Shown here piece after piece: positions 56,871-63,973 of a stretch of 64,000 nucleotides of DNA. How positions within the stretch are numbered: position 1 is the stretch's first letter; every line of letters starts with the position of its first letter. Where the stretch lies: positions 29,725-93,724 of the forward strand of contig DWWS01000074.1 in assembly GCA_019119595.1 (NCBI GenBank), read 5' to 3'. Below the pieces are notes generated by a model. That model made no database searches, was not told where the DNA came from, and saw only the letters and a program-made list of their open reading frames with translations. This DNA is from Candidatus Eisenbergiella merdavium (lineage in GTDB: Bacteria > Bacillota > Clostridia > Lachnospirales > Lachnospiraceae). Both the position numbers and the translations under genes were made by a program.

Positions 56871-56959
56871 AGATGGCGGGAATGATGATAAGGAAACGGA
56901 ATAATATTAAGAAGATAGTGAAAAATAATATTAATAAATTCTTAAATTGGGAATAAGGT

Positions 56960-56990
56960 ACTACACAAACAAATGTTTGCGTAGTATAAT
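56960..56990 (+). promoter_or_regulatory. Promoter and operator dyad of the Panacea pair
   Basis: TACACA (56962-56967), 17 bp, TATAAT (56985-56990). A 26-base dyad (56960-56985: ACTACaCAAACA / TGTTTGcGTAGT, one mismatch) fills the space between the boxes, as expected for autorepression. Confidence 0.7.
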
Positions 56991-57034
56991 ACTAACAGAC
57001 AGTAGTGGAGTATTTTGGAGTAGGTGGTGATCAT

Positions 57035-57469
57035 ATGGCAAATGTTTTTGATGTCGCAAAATATATTTTAGAAAAAAAAGGTAGTATGAGTACATGGAAA
57101 CTTCAAAAATTATGTTATTATTCACAGGCATGGGAACTTGCATGGACGGAATCACCTCTTTTCGATGAAGATTTCCAAGCATGGGCTAATGGGCCAGTTT
57201 GTCCAGAACTTTTCCGTGTACATCAAGGTAAATTTATTGTGGGAACTGACGATATTTCTTATGGTTCTTCGGACAACCTTACACTCGACCAAAAGCAAGA
57301 TATTGATATTATTTTGAAAGATTATGGAGACATGGAGCCTTTTGATTTGAGAGAACTCTCACATAGCGAAGATCCTTGGAGAAATGCCAGAGGTTCGCTG
57401 CCAGAGGGTGTTAAGTGTCAAACAGTAATTAAAAAAGCTGATATTGGGGAGTATTACGGGAGTTTGTAA
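57035..57469 (+). CDS. Panacea-domain (DUF4065/SocA-like) antitoxin
   Basis: 144 residues from ATG 57035 (MANVFDVAKYILEKKGSMS). The Panacea core is recognisable: STWKLQKLCYYSQAWELAWTESPLFDEDFQAWANGPVCPELFRVHQG, then DILKDYGDMEPFDLRELSHSEDPWRNAR. Panacea proteins are a hyper-mobile antitoxin family that neutralise many unrelated toxins by direct binding; SocA is the founding relative. The partner gene starts 2 bases after the stop. Very AT-rich compared with the rest of the window, suggesting recent transfer. Confidence 0.88.
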   Translation: MANVFDVAKYILEKKGSMSTWKLQKLCYYSQAWELAWTESPLFDEDFQAWANGPVCPELFRVHQGKFIVGTDDISYGSSDNLTLDQKQDIDIILKDYGDMEPFDLRELSHSEDPWRNARGSLPEGVKCQTVIKKADIGEYYGSL

Positions 57470-57471
57470 AA

Positions 57472-57927
57472 ATGTCCAAAAGCACTAACAGAAATACAAA
57501 ATCAAAATCTTCTAAACGTACAATAAAACAAGAAGAATATGGTTCTGATAATAAAAAAATTATTTGGCGGTTTGACAAAATAGATAGGGCAGAAAAATTT
57601 GCATTCGATTTAGAACGTGATGATTTTAACCATAAAGAATTTATGGACAAATTATTATCTTATAGCACTATGACATGGGCTGAAGTAAAACGTCAAACAC
57701 ATGACGATGGTAGATCAAAGCATCATTTGATTGATATAGCAACCTTGTCTAAAGAGGCTGGAGATAGATTTAAGGTAAGAGAATTGGATGAGTTTTCTGA
57801 TAATATTTTTTCGTTTTCATTAAATAATTTGTGGAGAATAGTTGGAATTAGACAAGGTGAATTTTTTGATGTTCTATGGCATGATCCTAATCACGAAGTT
57901 TGTCCATCCAAACTCAAACATACATAA
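57472..57927 (+). CDS. Unrecognised small protein, probable toxin partner of the Panacea gene
   Basis: 151 residues; GGGAG precedes the ATG. A Lys/Ser-rich start (residues 1-28) is followed by a compact region: IIWRFDKIDRAEKFAFDLERDDFNHKEFMDKLLSYSTMTWAEV, DGRSKHHLIDIATLSKEAGDRF, and the C-terminus SFSLNNLWRIVGIRQGEFFDVLWHDPNHEVCPS. No known toxin motif (RelE, Fic, ToxSAS, MazF) was recognised. The LRIxGxRxxxxFxVLWxDPNHEVCPS-type ending feels conserved. Gene order and 2-base spacing fit a toxin downstream of its antitoxin, but the function is inference. Confidence 0.6.
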   Translation: MSKSTNRNTKSKSSKRTIKQEEYGSDNKKIIWRFDKIDRAEKFAFDLERDDFNHKEFMDKLLSYSTMTWAEVKRQTHDDGRSKHHLIDIATLSKEAGDRFKVRELDEFSDNIFSFSLNNLWRIVGIRQGEFFDVLWHDPNHEVCPSKLKHT

Positions 57928-57977
57928 GCAAAAAACGATTTGAAGCTACGACCGGAATAATTTTATCATATTTCCTG

Positions 57978-58010
57978 AAAAACGCTATCATAACTGATAG
58001 CGTTTTTATA
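57978..58010 (+). terminator. Terminator of the Panacea operon
   Basis: A perfect stem AAACGCTATCA (57980-57990)/TGATAGCGTTT (57995-58005) with a TAAC loop, followed by TT and TATA. Confidence 0.85.
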
Positions 58011-58085
58011 TACCCAAATCAGGAAATTGTATTAATTGTTTTCTAAAAATCTACTTGGCAAATTGCAGTTTCTAAAAAAAGAGGA

Positions 58086-58126
58086 TTGACAAAACTGTTT
58101 ATACTGTATATATTGTTAATATACAG
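58086..58126 (+). promoter_or_regulatory. Promoter and operator of the GntR/YtrA operon
   Basis: TTGACA (58086-58091), 17 bp, TATATT (58109-58114). CTGTATAT (58104-58111) and ATATACAG (58119-58126) form an inverted repeat across the -10 box, as expected for a self-repressing GntR protein. Confidence 0.8.
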
Positions 58127-58152
58127 AAAGAACAATAGTAAGGGGTGATGGA

Positions 58153-58530
58153 GTGAACATATTTATCGATAATAAGAGCGGCACGCCGATCTACGATCAG
58201 ATTTATTCCCAGATCAAGGCACAGATCATAAGCGGCGCGCTTGCGGAGGACGAGGCGCTCCCCTCCATCCGGAATCTGGCAAAGGACCTGCGGATCAGCG
58301 TCATCACCACCAAGCGGGCGTACGATGAGCTGGAAAAGGAGGGCTTCATCTATACCATCGCCGCGAAGGGCTGCTTTGTCGCTCCCAAGAACGTGGAGCT
58401 CCTGCGGGAAGAAAATCTGCGGAAGATCGAAGAATATCTGGAAAAGATCACACAGCTTGCCGCGACCTGCAATCTGACCAGAGAGGATCTGATCGAAATG
58501 CTGAGCTGCATCATGGAAGATGGAAACTGA
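58153..58530 (+). CDS. GntR-family regulator, YtrA subfamily
   Basis: 125 residues from GTG 58153, with GGGGTGATGG before it. Winged helix IFIDNKSGTPIYDQIYSQIKAQIISGALAEDEALPSIRNLAKDLRISVITTKRAYDELEKEGFIYTIAAKGCFVA (about 3-78) and a short helical dimerisation tail, the layout of YtrA. Such regulators sit first in operons of two-part ABC transporters and often respond to cell-wall-active compounds. Confidence 0.93.
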   Translation: MNIFIDNKSGTPIYDQIYSQIKAQIISGALAEDEALPSIRNLAKDLRISVITTKRAYDELEKEGFIYTIAAKGCFVAPKNVELLREENLRKIEEYLEKITQLAATCNLTREDLIEMLSCIMEDGN

Positions 58531-58578
58531 CGTTTGAGGAGGCGCGCACATTGGCGTCGCATCCGCATGGAGGTAAGA

Positions 58579-59460
58579 ATGAACGCACTGGAAATCAGAG
58601 ATTTATCAAAGGAATATCCGCACTTTTGTCTGGATCATCTGAACCTGACGCTGCCGGGCGGCTGCATCATGGGGCTGGTGGGAGAGAACGGCGCGGGAAA
58701 AAGTACCACCATCAAGCTGATCCTGGATATGATTCAGGCAGATACCGGGACGATCACCATTCTCGGGCGTGAGAATAAAAGCGATATCCGTTCCCTCAAA
58801 GAGGAGATCGGCGTGGTGCTGGATGAGGTGGGACTTCCGGAATGCCTGAAGGCAGGACAGATTGGCAGGGTGATGCGCAATATTTTTAAAAGCTGGGACG
58901 ACGCGGCCTATGAGGACTATCTGCATCGCCTCTCCATCCCCGCCGACCGGAAATTTAAGGAATTTTCCAGAGGGATGAAAATGAAGCTTGGCATCGCCGT
59001 GGCGTTGTCCCATCATCCCAGGCTCCTGATCCTGGACGAGGCGACCAACGGGCTGGATCCGGTGGTGCGGGACGAGGTGGTGGAAATGTTCGGGGAGTTC
59101 ACCAGGGACGAGGATCACTCCATTCTGATCTCTTCCCACATCGTCAGCGATCTGGAAAAGCTCTGCGACTATATCGCTTTTTTACATCAGGGAAGGCTTT
59201 TGCTCTACGAGGAAAAGGACGCGCTGCGGGAGCAGTACGGAATTTTGCGCTGCACGGCGGAGCAGTTAAGGGAGCTGGAGCCGTCGGCCGTTCTGGGGAA
59301 AAAGGAATCCCCCTATGGTGTGGAAGCCATGGTGCGGCGGGACGCGGTGCCCGCGGGATTTACTCTTGGCACGGCCAGCATCGAGGAGCTGTTTATTTTC
59401 ATGATAAAGGGTGACCGGCACGAACCGGCGCCTTCGCGGGAAGGGAGGAACAACGCATGA
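58579..59460 (+). CDS. ABC transporter ATP-binding protein
   Basis: 293 residues from ATG 58579, 5 bases after GGAGGT. GENGAGKST (Walker A), an unusual signature FSRGMKMKLGIAVAL, LLILDEATNGLDP (Walker B) and SSHIVSDLE (H-loop) are typical of the YtrB/BcrA-like ATPases that pair with an ABC-2 permease. The C-terminal 80 residues are a family-specific tail. The stop overlaps the permease start (ATGA). Confidence 0.92.
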   Translation: MNALEIRDLSKEYPHFCLDHLNLTLPGGCIMGLVGENGAGKSTTIKLILDMIQADTGTITILGRENKSDIRSLKEEIGVVLDEVGLPECLKAGQIGRVMRNIFKSWDDAAYEDYLHRLSIPADRKFKEFSRGMKMKLGIAVALSHHPRLLILDEATNGLDPVVRDEVVEMFGEFTRDEDHSILISSHIVSDLEKLCDYIAFLHQGRLLLYEEKDALREQYGILRCTAEQLRELEPSAVLGKKESPYGVEAMVRRDAVPAGFTLGTASIEELFIFMIKGDRHEPAPSREGRNNA

Positions 59461-60101
59461 AGGGCTTACTTTTAAAGGATTTTTATATGGCGGAGAAATA
59501 CTGCAGGGCATTTTTCCTGATCGTGGTGGTTTTCTTTGGAATATCTCTGCTTGGCAGCGCCAGCTTTTTTCTCCTGGTCTATCCCTGCATTCTGATGGGG
59601 CTGATCCCGTCGTCTCTGTTGTCCTATGACGAACGGGAAAAATGGGACGTCTACAGCGGAACCCTTCCCTGCACCCGGGCACAGCTTGTTTCCGGCAAAT
59701 ATCTGACGGGGCTCCTTGGGGAGCTGCCGGTCATCCTGCTGACAGTGGCGTTGTACGGCGTCAGCCAGGCCAGGACCGGCGCCTTTGATCCGGCTGTGCT
59801 GGCGCGCATGGCGGGCGTGATGCTCCTGCTCGGACTCATCGGTCCTGCCACAACCCTGCCTTTTCTGTTCCGTTTCGGCTCGGAAAAGGGCCGGATCGCC
59901 TACTTTGCCGTGATCGTTTTTCTCTGCGCGGCCTGCGGAGCACTGAACAGCATACCGCTGTCCACCGGAGAAAATGACCTTGGCTCCTGGCTGATGCTCC
60001 CCTCCGCCGGCGCCTCCCTGGCTGTTGCGGCAGCGGCAGTGCTCCTGTATGCATTATCCTGGAGACTGTCCATCGCCTTTTATGAAAAAAGAGAGCTGTA
60101 G
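59457..60101 (+). CDS. ABC-2 type transporter permease
   Basis: 214 residues with about six membrane helices (e.g. AFFLIVVVFFGISLLG, FFLLVYPCILMGLIPSSLL, GVMLLLGLIGPATTL, FAVIVFLCAACGAL). The motif SYDEREKWDVYSGTLPCTRAQLVSGKYLTGL after the second helix is characteristic of the ABC2_membrane_5 family. Together with the ATPase it forms a small exporter under GntR control. Confidence 0.9.
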   Translation: MKGLLLKDFYMAEKYCRAFFLIVVVFFGISLLGSASFFLLVYPCILMGLIPSSLLSYDEREKWDVYSGTLPCTRAQLVSGKYLTGLLGELPVILLTVALYGVSQARTGAFDPAVLARMAGVMLLLGLIGPATTLPFLFRFGSEKGRIAYFAVIVFLCAACGALNSIPLSTGENDLGSWLMLPSAGASLAVAAAAVLLYALSWRLSIAFYEKREL

Positions 60102-60136
60102 CCGGCCGGACTGTCGGGCAAATGAGGGAAGGCGCA

Positions 60137-61657
60137 TCAGTTTTTCCCTGCGGCCGAATCGTCTTCCCCATCCGGCTCATAGAGGGGATAACGATTCTTG
60201 TCCGCTTCGTTGATCTCCCGGACGACCCGGCAGGGGACGCCGACGGCGATCACGCCTGCCGGGATATCCTTTGTGACCACGCTGCCCGCGCCGATCACGG
60301 AGCCGTCTCCGATGGTGACGCCGGCCAGGATCGTGGAGCCCGCGCCGATCCATACATCGTTTCCGATGTTCACCGGCTTTGCTATCTCCATACCGGCCCG
60401 GCGCTGGGCGGGATCCAGGGCGTGCTCCGCCGTGGTGATGCAGCAGTTGGGGGCGATGAAAACGTGGTCGCCGATACGGACCTCGGCTCCGTCCGTGATG
60501 ACCAGGTTGTGGTTCGCATAAAAGGAATCCCCCACGAAGATATGATATCCGTAATCACACCAGAAGGGCGGTGTGAAAACCGCGTCCTTCCCCATCCCTC
60601 CCAGCAGTCCGGCAAGGATTTCCTGCTGGGCCTCCCGGTCGTTGGGGCTGAGCTGATTATACCGGTGGCAGGCCTCCTTGCACGCCGCGATCTCCTTTTC
60701 AAGCTCCGGATTGTAGCAGGCCTGGAACAGAAGATTGACGGGAATATCCGGTTTCTTTTTTTTCATGGCGTTCTGAATCCTTTCTCCTCTGTGTAGGAAT
60801 CGGCCGTCCTCATGAACGGGAAGCGGGCGGGAGTCATAACCGGCATAGCCGGGCTGAGGGCTTCTGAGGACGGAAGAAAAATGGATGGGGAGTCCGGCGG
60901 CGCTAAAAAAGCTTTTTGTGCGCTGAACCTGAAAGTGCAGGTGCGGCTCCGTGGAATTGCCCGAATTGCCGCATCGGGCGACAGGCTCTCCGCATTTTAC
61001 GAGCTGTCCCTTTTTCACCCGGATGCTGCCGGGCATCAGATGGGCCAGGAGGGAATATTCCGAACCGGAGGCAGCAGCGGAGACATCGCTTCCCAGATTT
61101 GTATGCCGGATCAGCACATAGTTTCCCCGGATGTCACGGATGAGCGGGTCGGTTCTGCCGTTTCCCAGGATCACGCTGTCCGCGCAGTCCGTCCGCAGCT
61201 CCTCCACAACGCCGTCTGCGGGAGCAAGGATTGTCTGGCCGTAGCAGTAGTAGCTTTCACAGGCGGAAGGATCGCCCCGGAAGCTTTTTCCTTCCTCGTC
61301 CAGGATCAGAAAATCATAGGCATATCTCTGGGAATTGATCTCCCAGGAATGGGAGGTCTCCTTGTTTACGCCGCCGTTGACAGCCGTCCAGGCACCCTCA
61401 AAGGGCAGACGATAACGGACCTGCGGCGTATAATTGTCCTTGTCCGGCATTGGCCGGTTTTGGGCTTCACAGATCACAATGCCGGCGATCTGCCGGAGGC
61501 TCTGTATGAACACTGGAAGCTGCATGACGATCTCCAGAAGGCCGAACAGCCAGAACAGCCACATCCATTTCCAGAAAGGATGATCCGATATAAGCATTGG
61601 CAGGCCAAGAAGTCCGAGCCATTTCAGCCGGAAGGCCCAAAGAAGCAGGTTCCTCAT
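60137..61657 (-). CDS. Fusion of membrane M23 peptidase and sugar O-acetyltransferase
   Basis: 506 residues; GGAG precedes ATG 61657. Residues 1-60 hold two membrane helices. Residues 80-290 are an M23 (LytM-like) domain with likely zinc ligands His103, Asp115 and His241 in HLHF (H239/H241), plus GNSGNS. From Met298 the sequence is a complete maltose/galactoside-type acetyltransferase: YNQLSPNDREAQQEILAGLLGG, PFWCDYGYHIFVG, the active His in TTAEHALDP, and hexapeptide repeats ending VIGAGSVVTKDIPAGVIAVGVP. A ribosome-site-like GAGGAGAAAGGA lies 11 bases before Met298, so internal initiation could still give a separate acetyltransferase. Confidence 0.85.
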   Translation of the reverse strand: MRNLLLWAFRLKWLGLLGLPMLISDHPFWKWMWLFWLFGLLEIVMQLPVFIQSLRQIAGIVICEAQNRPMPDKDNYTPQVRYRLPFEGAWTAVNGGVNKETSHSWEINSQRYAYDFLILDEEGKSFRGDPSACESYYCYGQTILAPADGVVEELRTDCADSVILGNGRTDPLIRDIRGNYVLIRHTNLGSDVSAAASGSEYSLLAHLMPGSIRVKKGQLVKCGEPVARCGNSGNSTEPHLHFQVQRTKSFFSAAGLPIHFSSVLRSPQPGYAGYDSRPLPVHEDGRFLHRGERIQNAMKKKKPDIPVNLLFQACYNPELEKEIAACKEACHRYNQLSPNDREAQQEILAGLLGGMGKDAVFTPPFWCDYGYHIFVGDSFYANHNLVITDGAEVRIGDHVFIAPNCCITTAEHALDPAQRRAGMEIAKPVNIGNDVWIGAGSTILAGVTIGDGSVIGAGSVVTKDIPAGVIAVGVPCRVVREINEADKNRYPLYEPDGEDDSAAGKN

Positions 61658-61696
61658 TCGATTCTCCTTTTTTCATCCGTAAGCTTTACAGCACCT

Positions 61697-61725
61697 AATA
61701 TAACAGAATTTCCTTTCCGGCACAA
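61697..61725 (-). promoter_or_regulatory. Promoter of the M23/acetyltransferase fusion gene
   Basis: On the minus strand TTGTGC (61725-61720), 17 bp, TATATT (61702-61697). Confidence 0.6.
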
Positions 61726-61823
61726 CCGGAACGATCCGCCTGGTGTTATTCACCTGGCATAGTAAGCTTTTCCTGGAGCGTTTCCATTAACGAGCCCCAA
61801 ATTAGCAAGCTCAAAATTTGCGG

Positions 61824-61851
61824 TTGTAGCCCTGAGAGAATTTGTTATAAT
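61824..61851 (+). promoter_or_regulatory. Promoter-like element before the nuclease remnant
   Basis: TTGTAG (61824-61829), 16 bp, TATAAT (61846-61851). It could drive the remnant and the following small membrane protein. Confidence 0.45.
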
Positions 61852-61873
61852 ATAAAGAAAGCTTCCTGTCAGT

Positions 61874-62056
61874 ATGTGTACCGCTTTAGAAAAATTAAAA
61901 GAGCAGGGACGTGAAGAAGGACGTCAGGAAAGTCTGAGGGATTTAATAAAGGAATGGACAAAGGACGGCTATTCAGTCAGTGAAATTGCAAAGCTGCTGA
62001 AAAAACCGGAGGAATTTATCAAAAAGATTCTGGAGGATTCAGCGGATGCGATATAA
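61874..62056 (+). pseudogene. C-terminal remnant of an Rpn/PD-(D/E)XK-type nuclease
   Basis: 60 residues: MCTALEKLKEQGREEGRQESLRDLIKEWTKDGYSVSEIAKLLKKPEEFI. This is the tail commonly seen at the end of Rpn-family recombination-promoting nucleases (short CxALEKLxxxG start, G-x-E-x-G repeats, then an SxxEIAxLL helix-turn-helix). The catalytic nuclease domain is missing. No ribosome site is evident at the ATG. It overlaps the next gene by 11 bases. Confidence 0.6.
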
Positions 62057-62495
62057 AAAGCGGCAGAAAAACGGATGGAGGGCAGTCCTGGTTTTGGTGC
62101 CGCTGGCATTCCTTTTGGGAATGCTTCTTATGGCTGCGGCGGCAAAAGCCGGAGAGAAGGAGTATTCCGTGCTGATTGCCATTGGATGCGGGGCTGTTGC
62201 CTATGAGCAGAAAGAGGAAGCCGGTTATCTGACGCTTGACTGGAATGGGAAAGAACTGACCGTGCGGGTGGAGGATAAAAATCTGCAGGACAGGCTTTCC
62301 GAGGAAGCGCTGGAAAGCGTGGCGGGTGTGAATCTGGAGCTTTCCATTCCGAAGAAGGTTCTGAAGGAACGGCATGTTGATCCGGAGCAGGGAAATCTGT
62401 TCACATATCTGTACAGCGGCACGTATGACGGGTATCTTGTCCTGCAGGATGTGTTTTTCAATAGAGATTTTTCAGGCCGAAATACAAAAAAATAA
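62046..62495 (+). CDS. Small membrane-anchored or secreted protein, unknown function
   Basis: 149 residues; GGAGG lies 10 bases before the ATG. A basic start (MRYKKRQKNGWR) and one hydrophobic helix (about 13-34, AVLVLVPLAFLLGMLLMAAAA) are followed by a soluble extracellular part of about 110 residues with Tyr- and Glu-rich strands. No family was recognised. It is followed by a terminator. Confidence 0.6.
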   Translation: MRYKKRQKNGWRAVLVLVPLAFLLGMLLMAAAAKAGEKEYSVLIAIGCGAVAYEQKEEAGYLTLDWNGKELTVRVEDKNLQDRLSEEALESVAGVNLELSIPKKVLKERHVDPEQGNLFTYLYSGTYDGYLVLQDVFFNRDFSGRNTKK

Positions 62496-62506
62496 TTTTT
62501 ATCAGT

Positions 62507-62553
62507 GAAACGGGATCGTTTGAAACAGAAAGAGAAACGATTCCGTTTTCTTC
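62507..62553 (+). terminator. Terminator after the small membrane protein
   Basis: AAACGGGATCGTTT (62508-62521) pairs with AAACGATTCCGTTTT (62535-62549) around a 13-base loop and runs into TTTTCTTCC. Confidence 0.7.
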
Positions 62554-62629
62554 CGTTTCGTAGCCATCCTTGCGGCACTCTCATATCATAATACAGGAAA
62601 ATGCCGTCTGAGGACGGCGAAAACGAACG

Positions 62630-62790
62630 CTTCGGCAAGGAGGTAAGATTGAAAAATGTGCTCGATAGCACATTTTTCAATCCGGATTTGTGCCGAAGCG
62701 TCACAAATCCCTGGATCGCAGCGTAGAAATCGCATACGCGATTTCTACGCGCGTTCCTCAGCGCTAGAGCGCTTCGGAATGGAGGTAAAC
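62630..62790 (+). repeat. Hairpin block upstream of the SOD-like gene, flanked by direct repeats
   Basis: Four consecutive stems: a 16-bp perfect stem (62647-62662/62667-62682), GGATTTGTG/CACAAATCC (62684-62692/62702-62710), a 13-bp perfect stem (62721-62733/62738-62750) and AGCGC/GCGCT (62760-62773). CGCTTCGGCAAGGAGGTAAG before the block and CGCTTCGGAATGGAGGTAAA after it are near-identical. This suggests insertion of the hairpin block with duplication of a ribosome-site segment. Confidence 0.65.
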
Positions 62791-63276
62791 ATGATCAGAC
62801 TTTTGACAGACAGCATGCTTAAATTTCTCACAGCTCAGCCGGCGGCCTTTGCGAATATGGAGGGCTCGGAGAAATATCCCGATATCCGGGGGCTTGTCAC
62901 CTTTTACCCGTTTGAAAACGGGACGGTGGTGCTGGCGGATATCTGCGGCCTTCCGCAGGGGGAGGAGCCCTGCGAGATCGGCTTTTTCGGCTTTCACATC
63001 CATGAGGGAGCCGCCTGTACCGGCAGCGCGGAAGATCCTTTTTCCGGCGCGGGCGGCCACTATAACCCTGCTTCCTGTCCCCATCCGGCCCACGCCGGGG
63101 ATATGCCCGTGCTGGAGGCGGCGGGGGGAAAGGCCTGGATGGCCTTTTATACGGAGCGGTTCCAGCCGCAGGAGGTTCGGGGAAGGACGGTCATCCTCCA
63201 TTCCATGCCGGACGACTATCGAAGCCAGCCGGCAGGAGACGCGGGGGAGCGGATCGCCTGCGGCGTGATCCGGTGA
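62791..63276 (+). CDS. Cu/Zn superoxide dismutase-like protein, cytoplasmic
   Basis: 161 residues from ATG 62791, preceded by GGAGGT. The SodC ligand set is complete: H69xH71 (FGFHIHE), H90 (GGHYNP), H98/H101 and D104 (HPAHAGDMP), H137 (VILHSMPDDY). The channel Arg154 is in GERIACGV, and C76/C157 could form the family disulfide. Unlike typical bacterial SodC there is no signal peptide, so the protein should stay in the cytoplasm. It may protect against superoxide, or act as a copper/zinc-binding relative. Cu/Zn SODs are uncommon in strict anaerobes. Confidence 0.9.
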   Translation: MIRLLTDSMLKFLTAQPAAFANMEGSEKYPDIRGLVTFYPFENGTVVLADICGLPQGEEPCEIGFFGFHIHEGAACTGSAEDPFSGAGGHYNPASCPHPAHAGDMPVLEAAGGKAWMAFYTERFQPQEVRGRTVILHSMPDDYRSQPAGDAGERIACGVIR

Positions 63277-63343
63277 TCCGGATACTGAGCAGGGTTGTAT
63301 CGGTCATCGACTGACCGGCACGGCGGACAATTTCCTTCCGGGA

Positions 63344-63373
63344 TTTACAATCAGAGAAACGGTAGTGTATAAT
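63344..63373 (+). promoter_or_regulatory. Promoter of the candidate non-coding RNA
   Basis: TTTACA (63344-63349), 18 bp, TATAAT (63368-63373). Confidence 0.65.
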
Positions 63374-63379
63374 AAACAG

Positions 63380-63571
63380 GAAATTTGAGAAAGAAACGGG
63401 ATACTAAGATTTGTGACTTCTTCTATATGGTTGCCGCTGGGTTTTGCGCCGGTGCGTGACTCAGCAGATCCAGTGGTCGCCATTAGGCATAATGAAGGGC
63501 AGAAACAGAACGCTGGTAAAGGGATCAGAAGAACCGGGAGGGACTGTAGAAATACAGTCCTTTTCATTTTC
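63380..63571 (+). ncRNA. Candidate structured non-coding RNA, about 190 nt
   Basis: A transcript from the promoter just upstream to the terminator at 63541-63571 would contain no credible gene (the 60-codon frame has no ribosome site). It can fold into a closing stem TTCTTCT (63418-63424)/AGAAGAA (63527-63533), an arm ATGG...CCGCTGG (63427-63440)/CCAGTGG...CCAT (63470-63483) with a TTG/TCG internal loop, and a small CATTA/TAATG hairpin (63481-63494). The size and multi-arm shape suit families such as raiA or 6S RNA; I could not assign one. Confidence 0.55.
63541..63571 (+). terminator. Terminator of the candidate non-coding RNA
   Basis: GGACTGT (63541-63547)/ACAGTCC (63554-63560) with a 6-base loop, then TTTTCATTTTC. 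Confidence 0.85.
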
Positions 63572-63596
63572 TTATATATGACTGACGGCGCTTAGA

Positions 63597-63920
63597 TAGA
63601 AAAAGTACCAGCTTCTCAGATTGATAAAATAACTATATCCTTTTTCTTATCTTTCTGTTCAAATTCCTGTTCCATATCTGCAAAATGATACTTTTTAGCT
63701 ACCAGATAACGTATTGTTCAACATCTCCATAAATTCATTTTGTTGTGATAACCGTTATCATTTGCTTTATTGCGAGACATATTTGCGATTCTGATAGATT
63801 CACAATCACCTGATTTCAATGTATTATTAACAATTGTTTTATGGAATACAAATGATATTAGAAAATAGAAGTTAGTGTATAATTATCATTGGCAAAACCA
63901 GGAATGATTCCCAGATAAAA
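63597..63920. other. AT-rich intergenic stretch
   Basis: About 320 bases of AT-rich sequence with no open frame of note, no recognised RNA and no repeat. Confidence 0.5.
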
Positions 63921-63949
63921 AGGGAAGCAGAAAAAATTCCTGCTTCCCG
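63916..63949 (-). terminator. Minus-strand terminator for a gene beyond the right edge
   Basis: GGGAAGCAG (63923-63931) and CTGCTTCCC (63941-63949) form a perfect 9-bp stem. Read on the minus strand it is followed by TTTTTATC. Confidence 0.75.
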
Positions 63950-63973
63950 ATCATACAGTTTTCCTTTATGATG

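Noticed and set aside
63413..63595. A 60-codon frame inside the candidate non-coding RNA
   Set aside because: No ribosome site; it runs through the intrinsic terminator hairpin and overlaps the paired arms, so the RNA reading is preferred.
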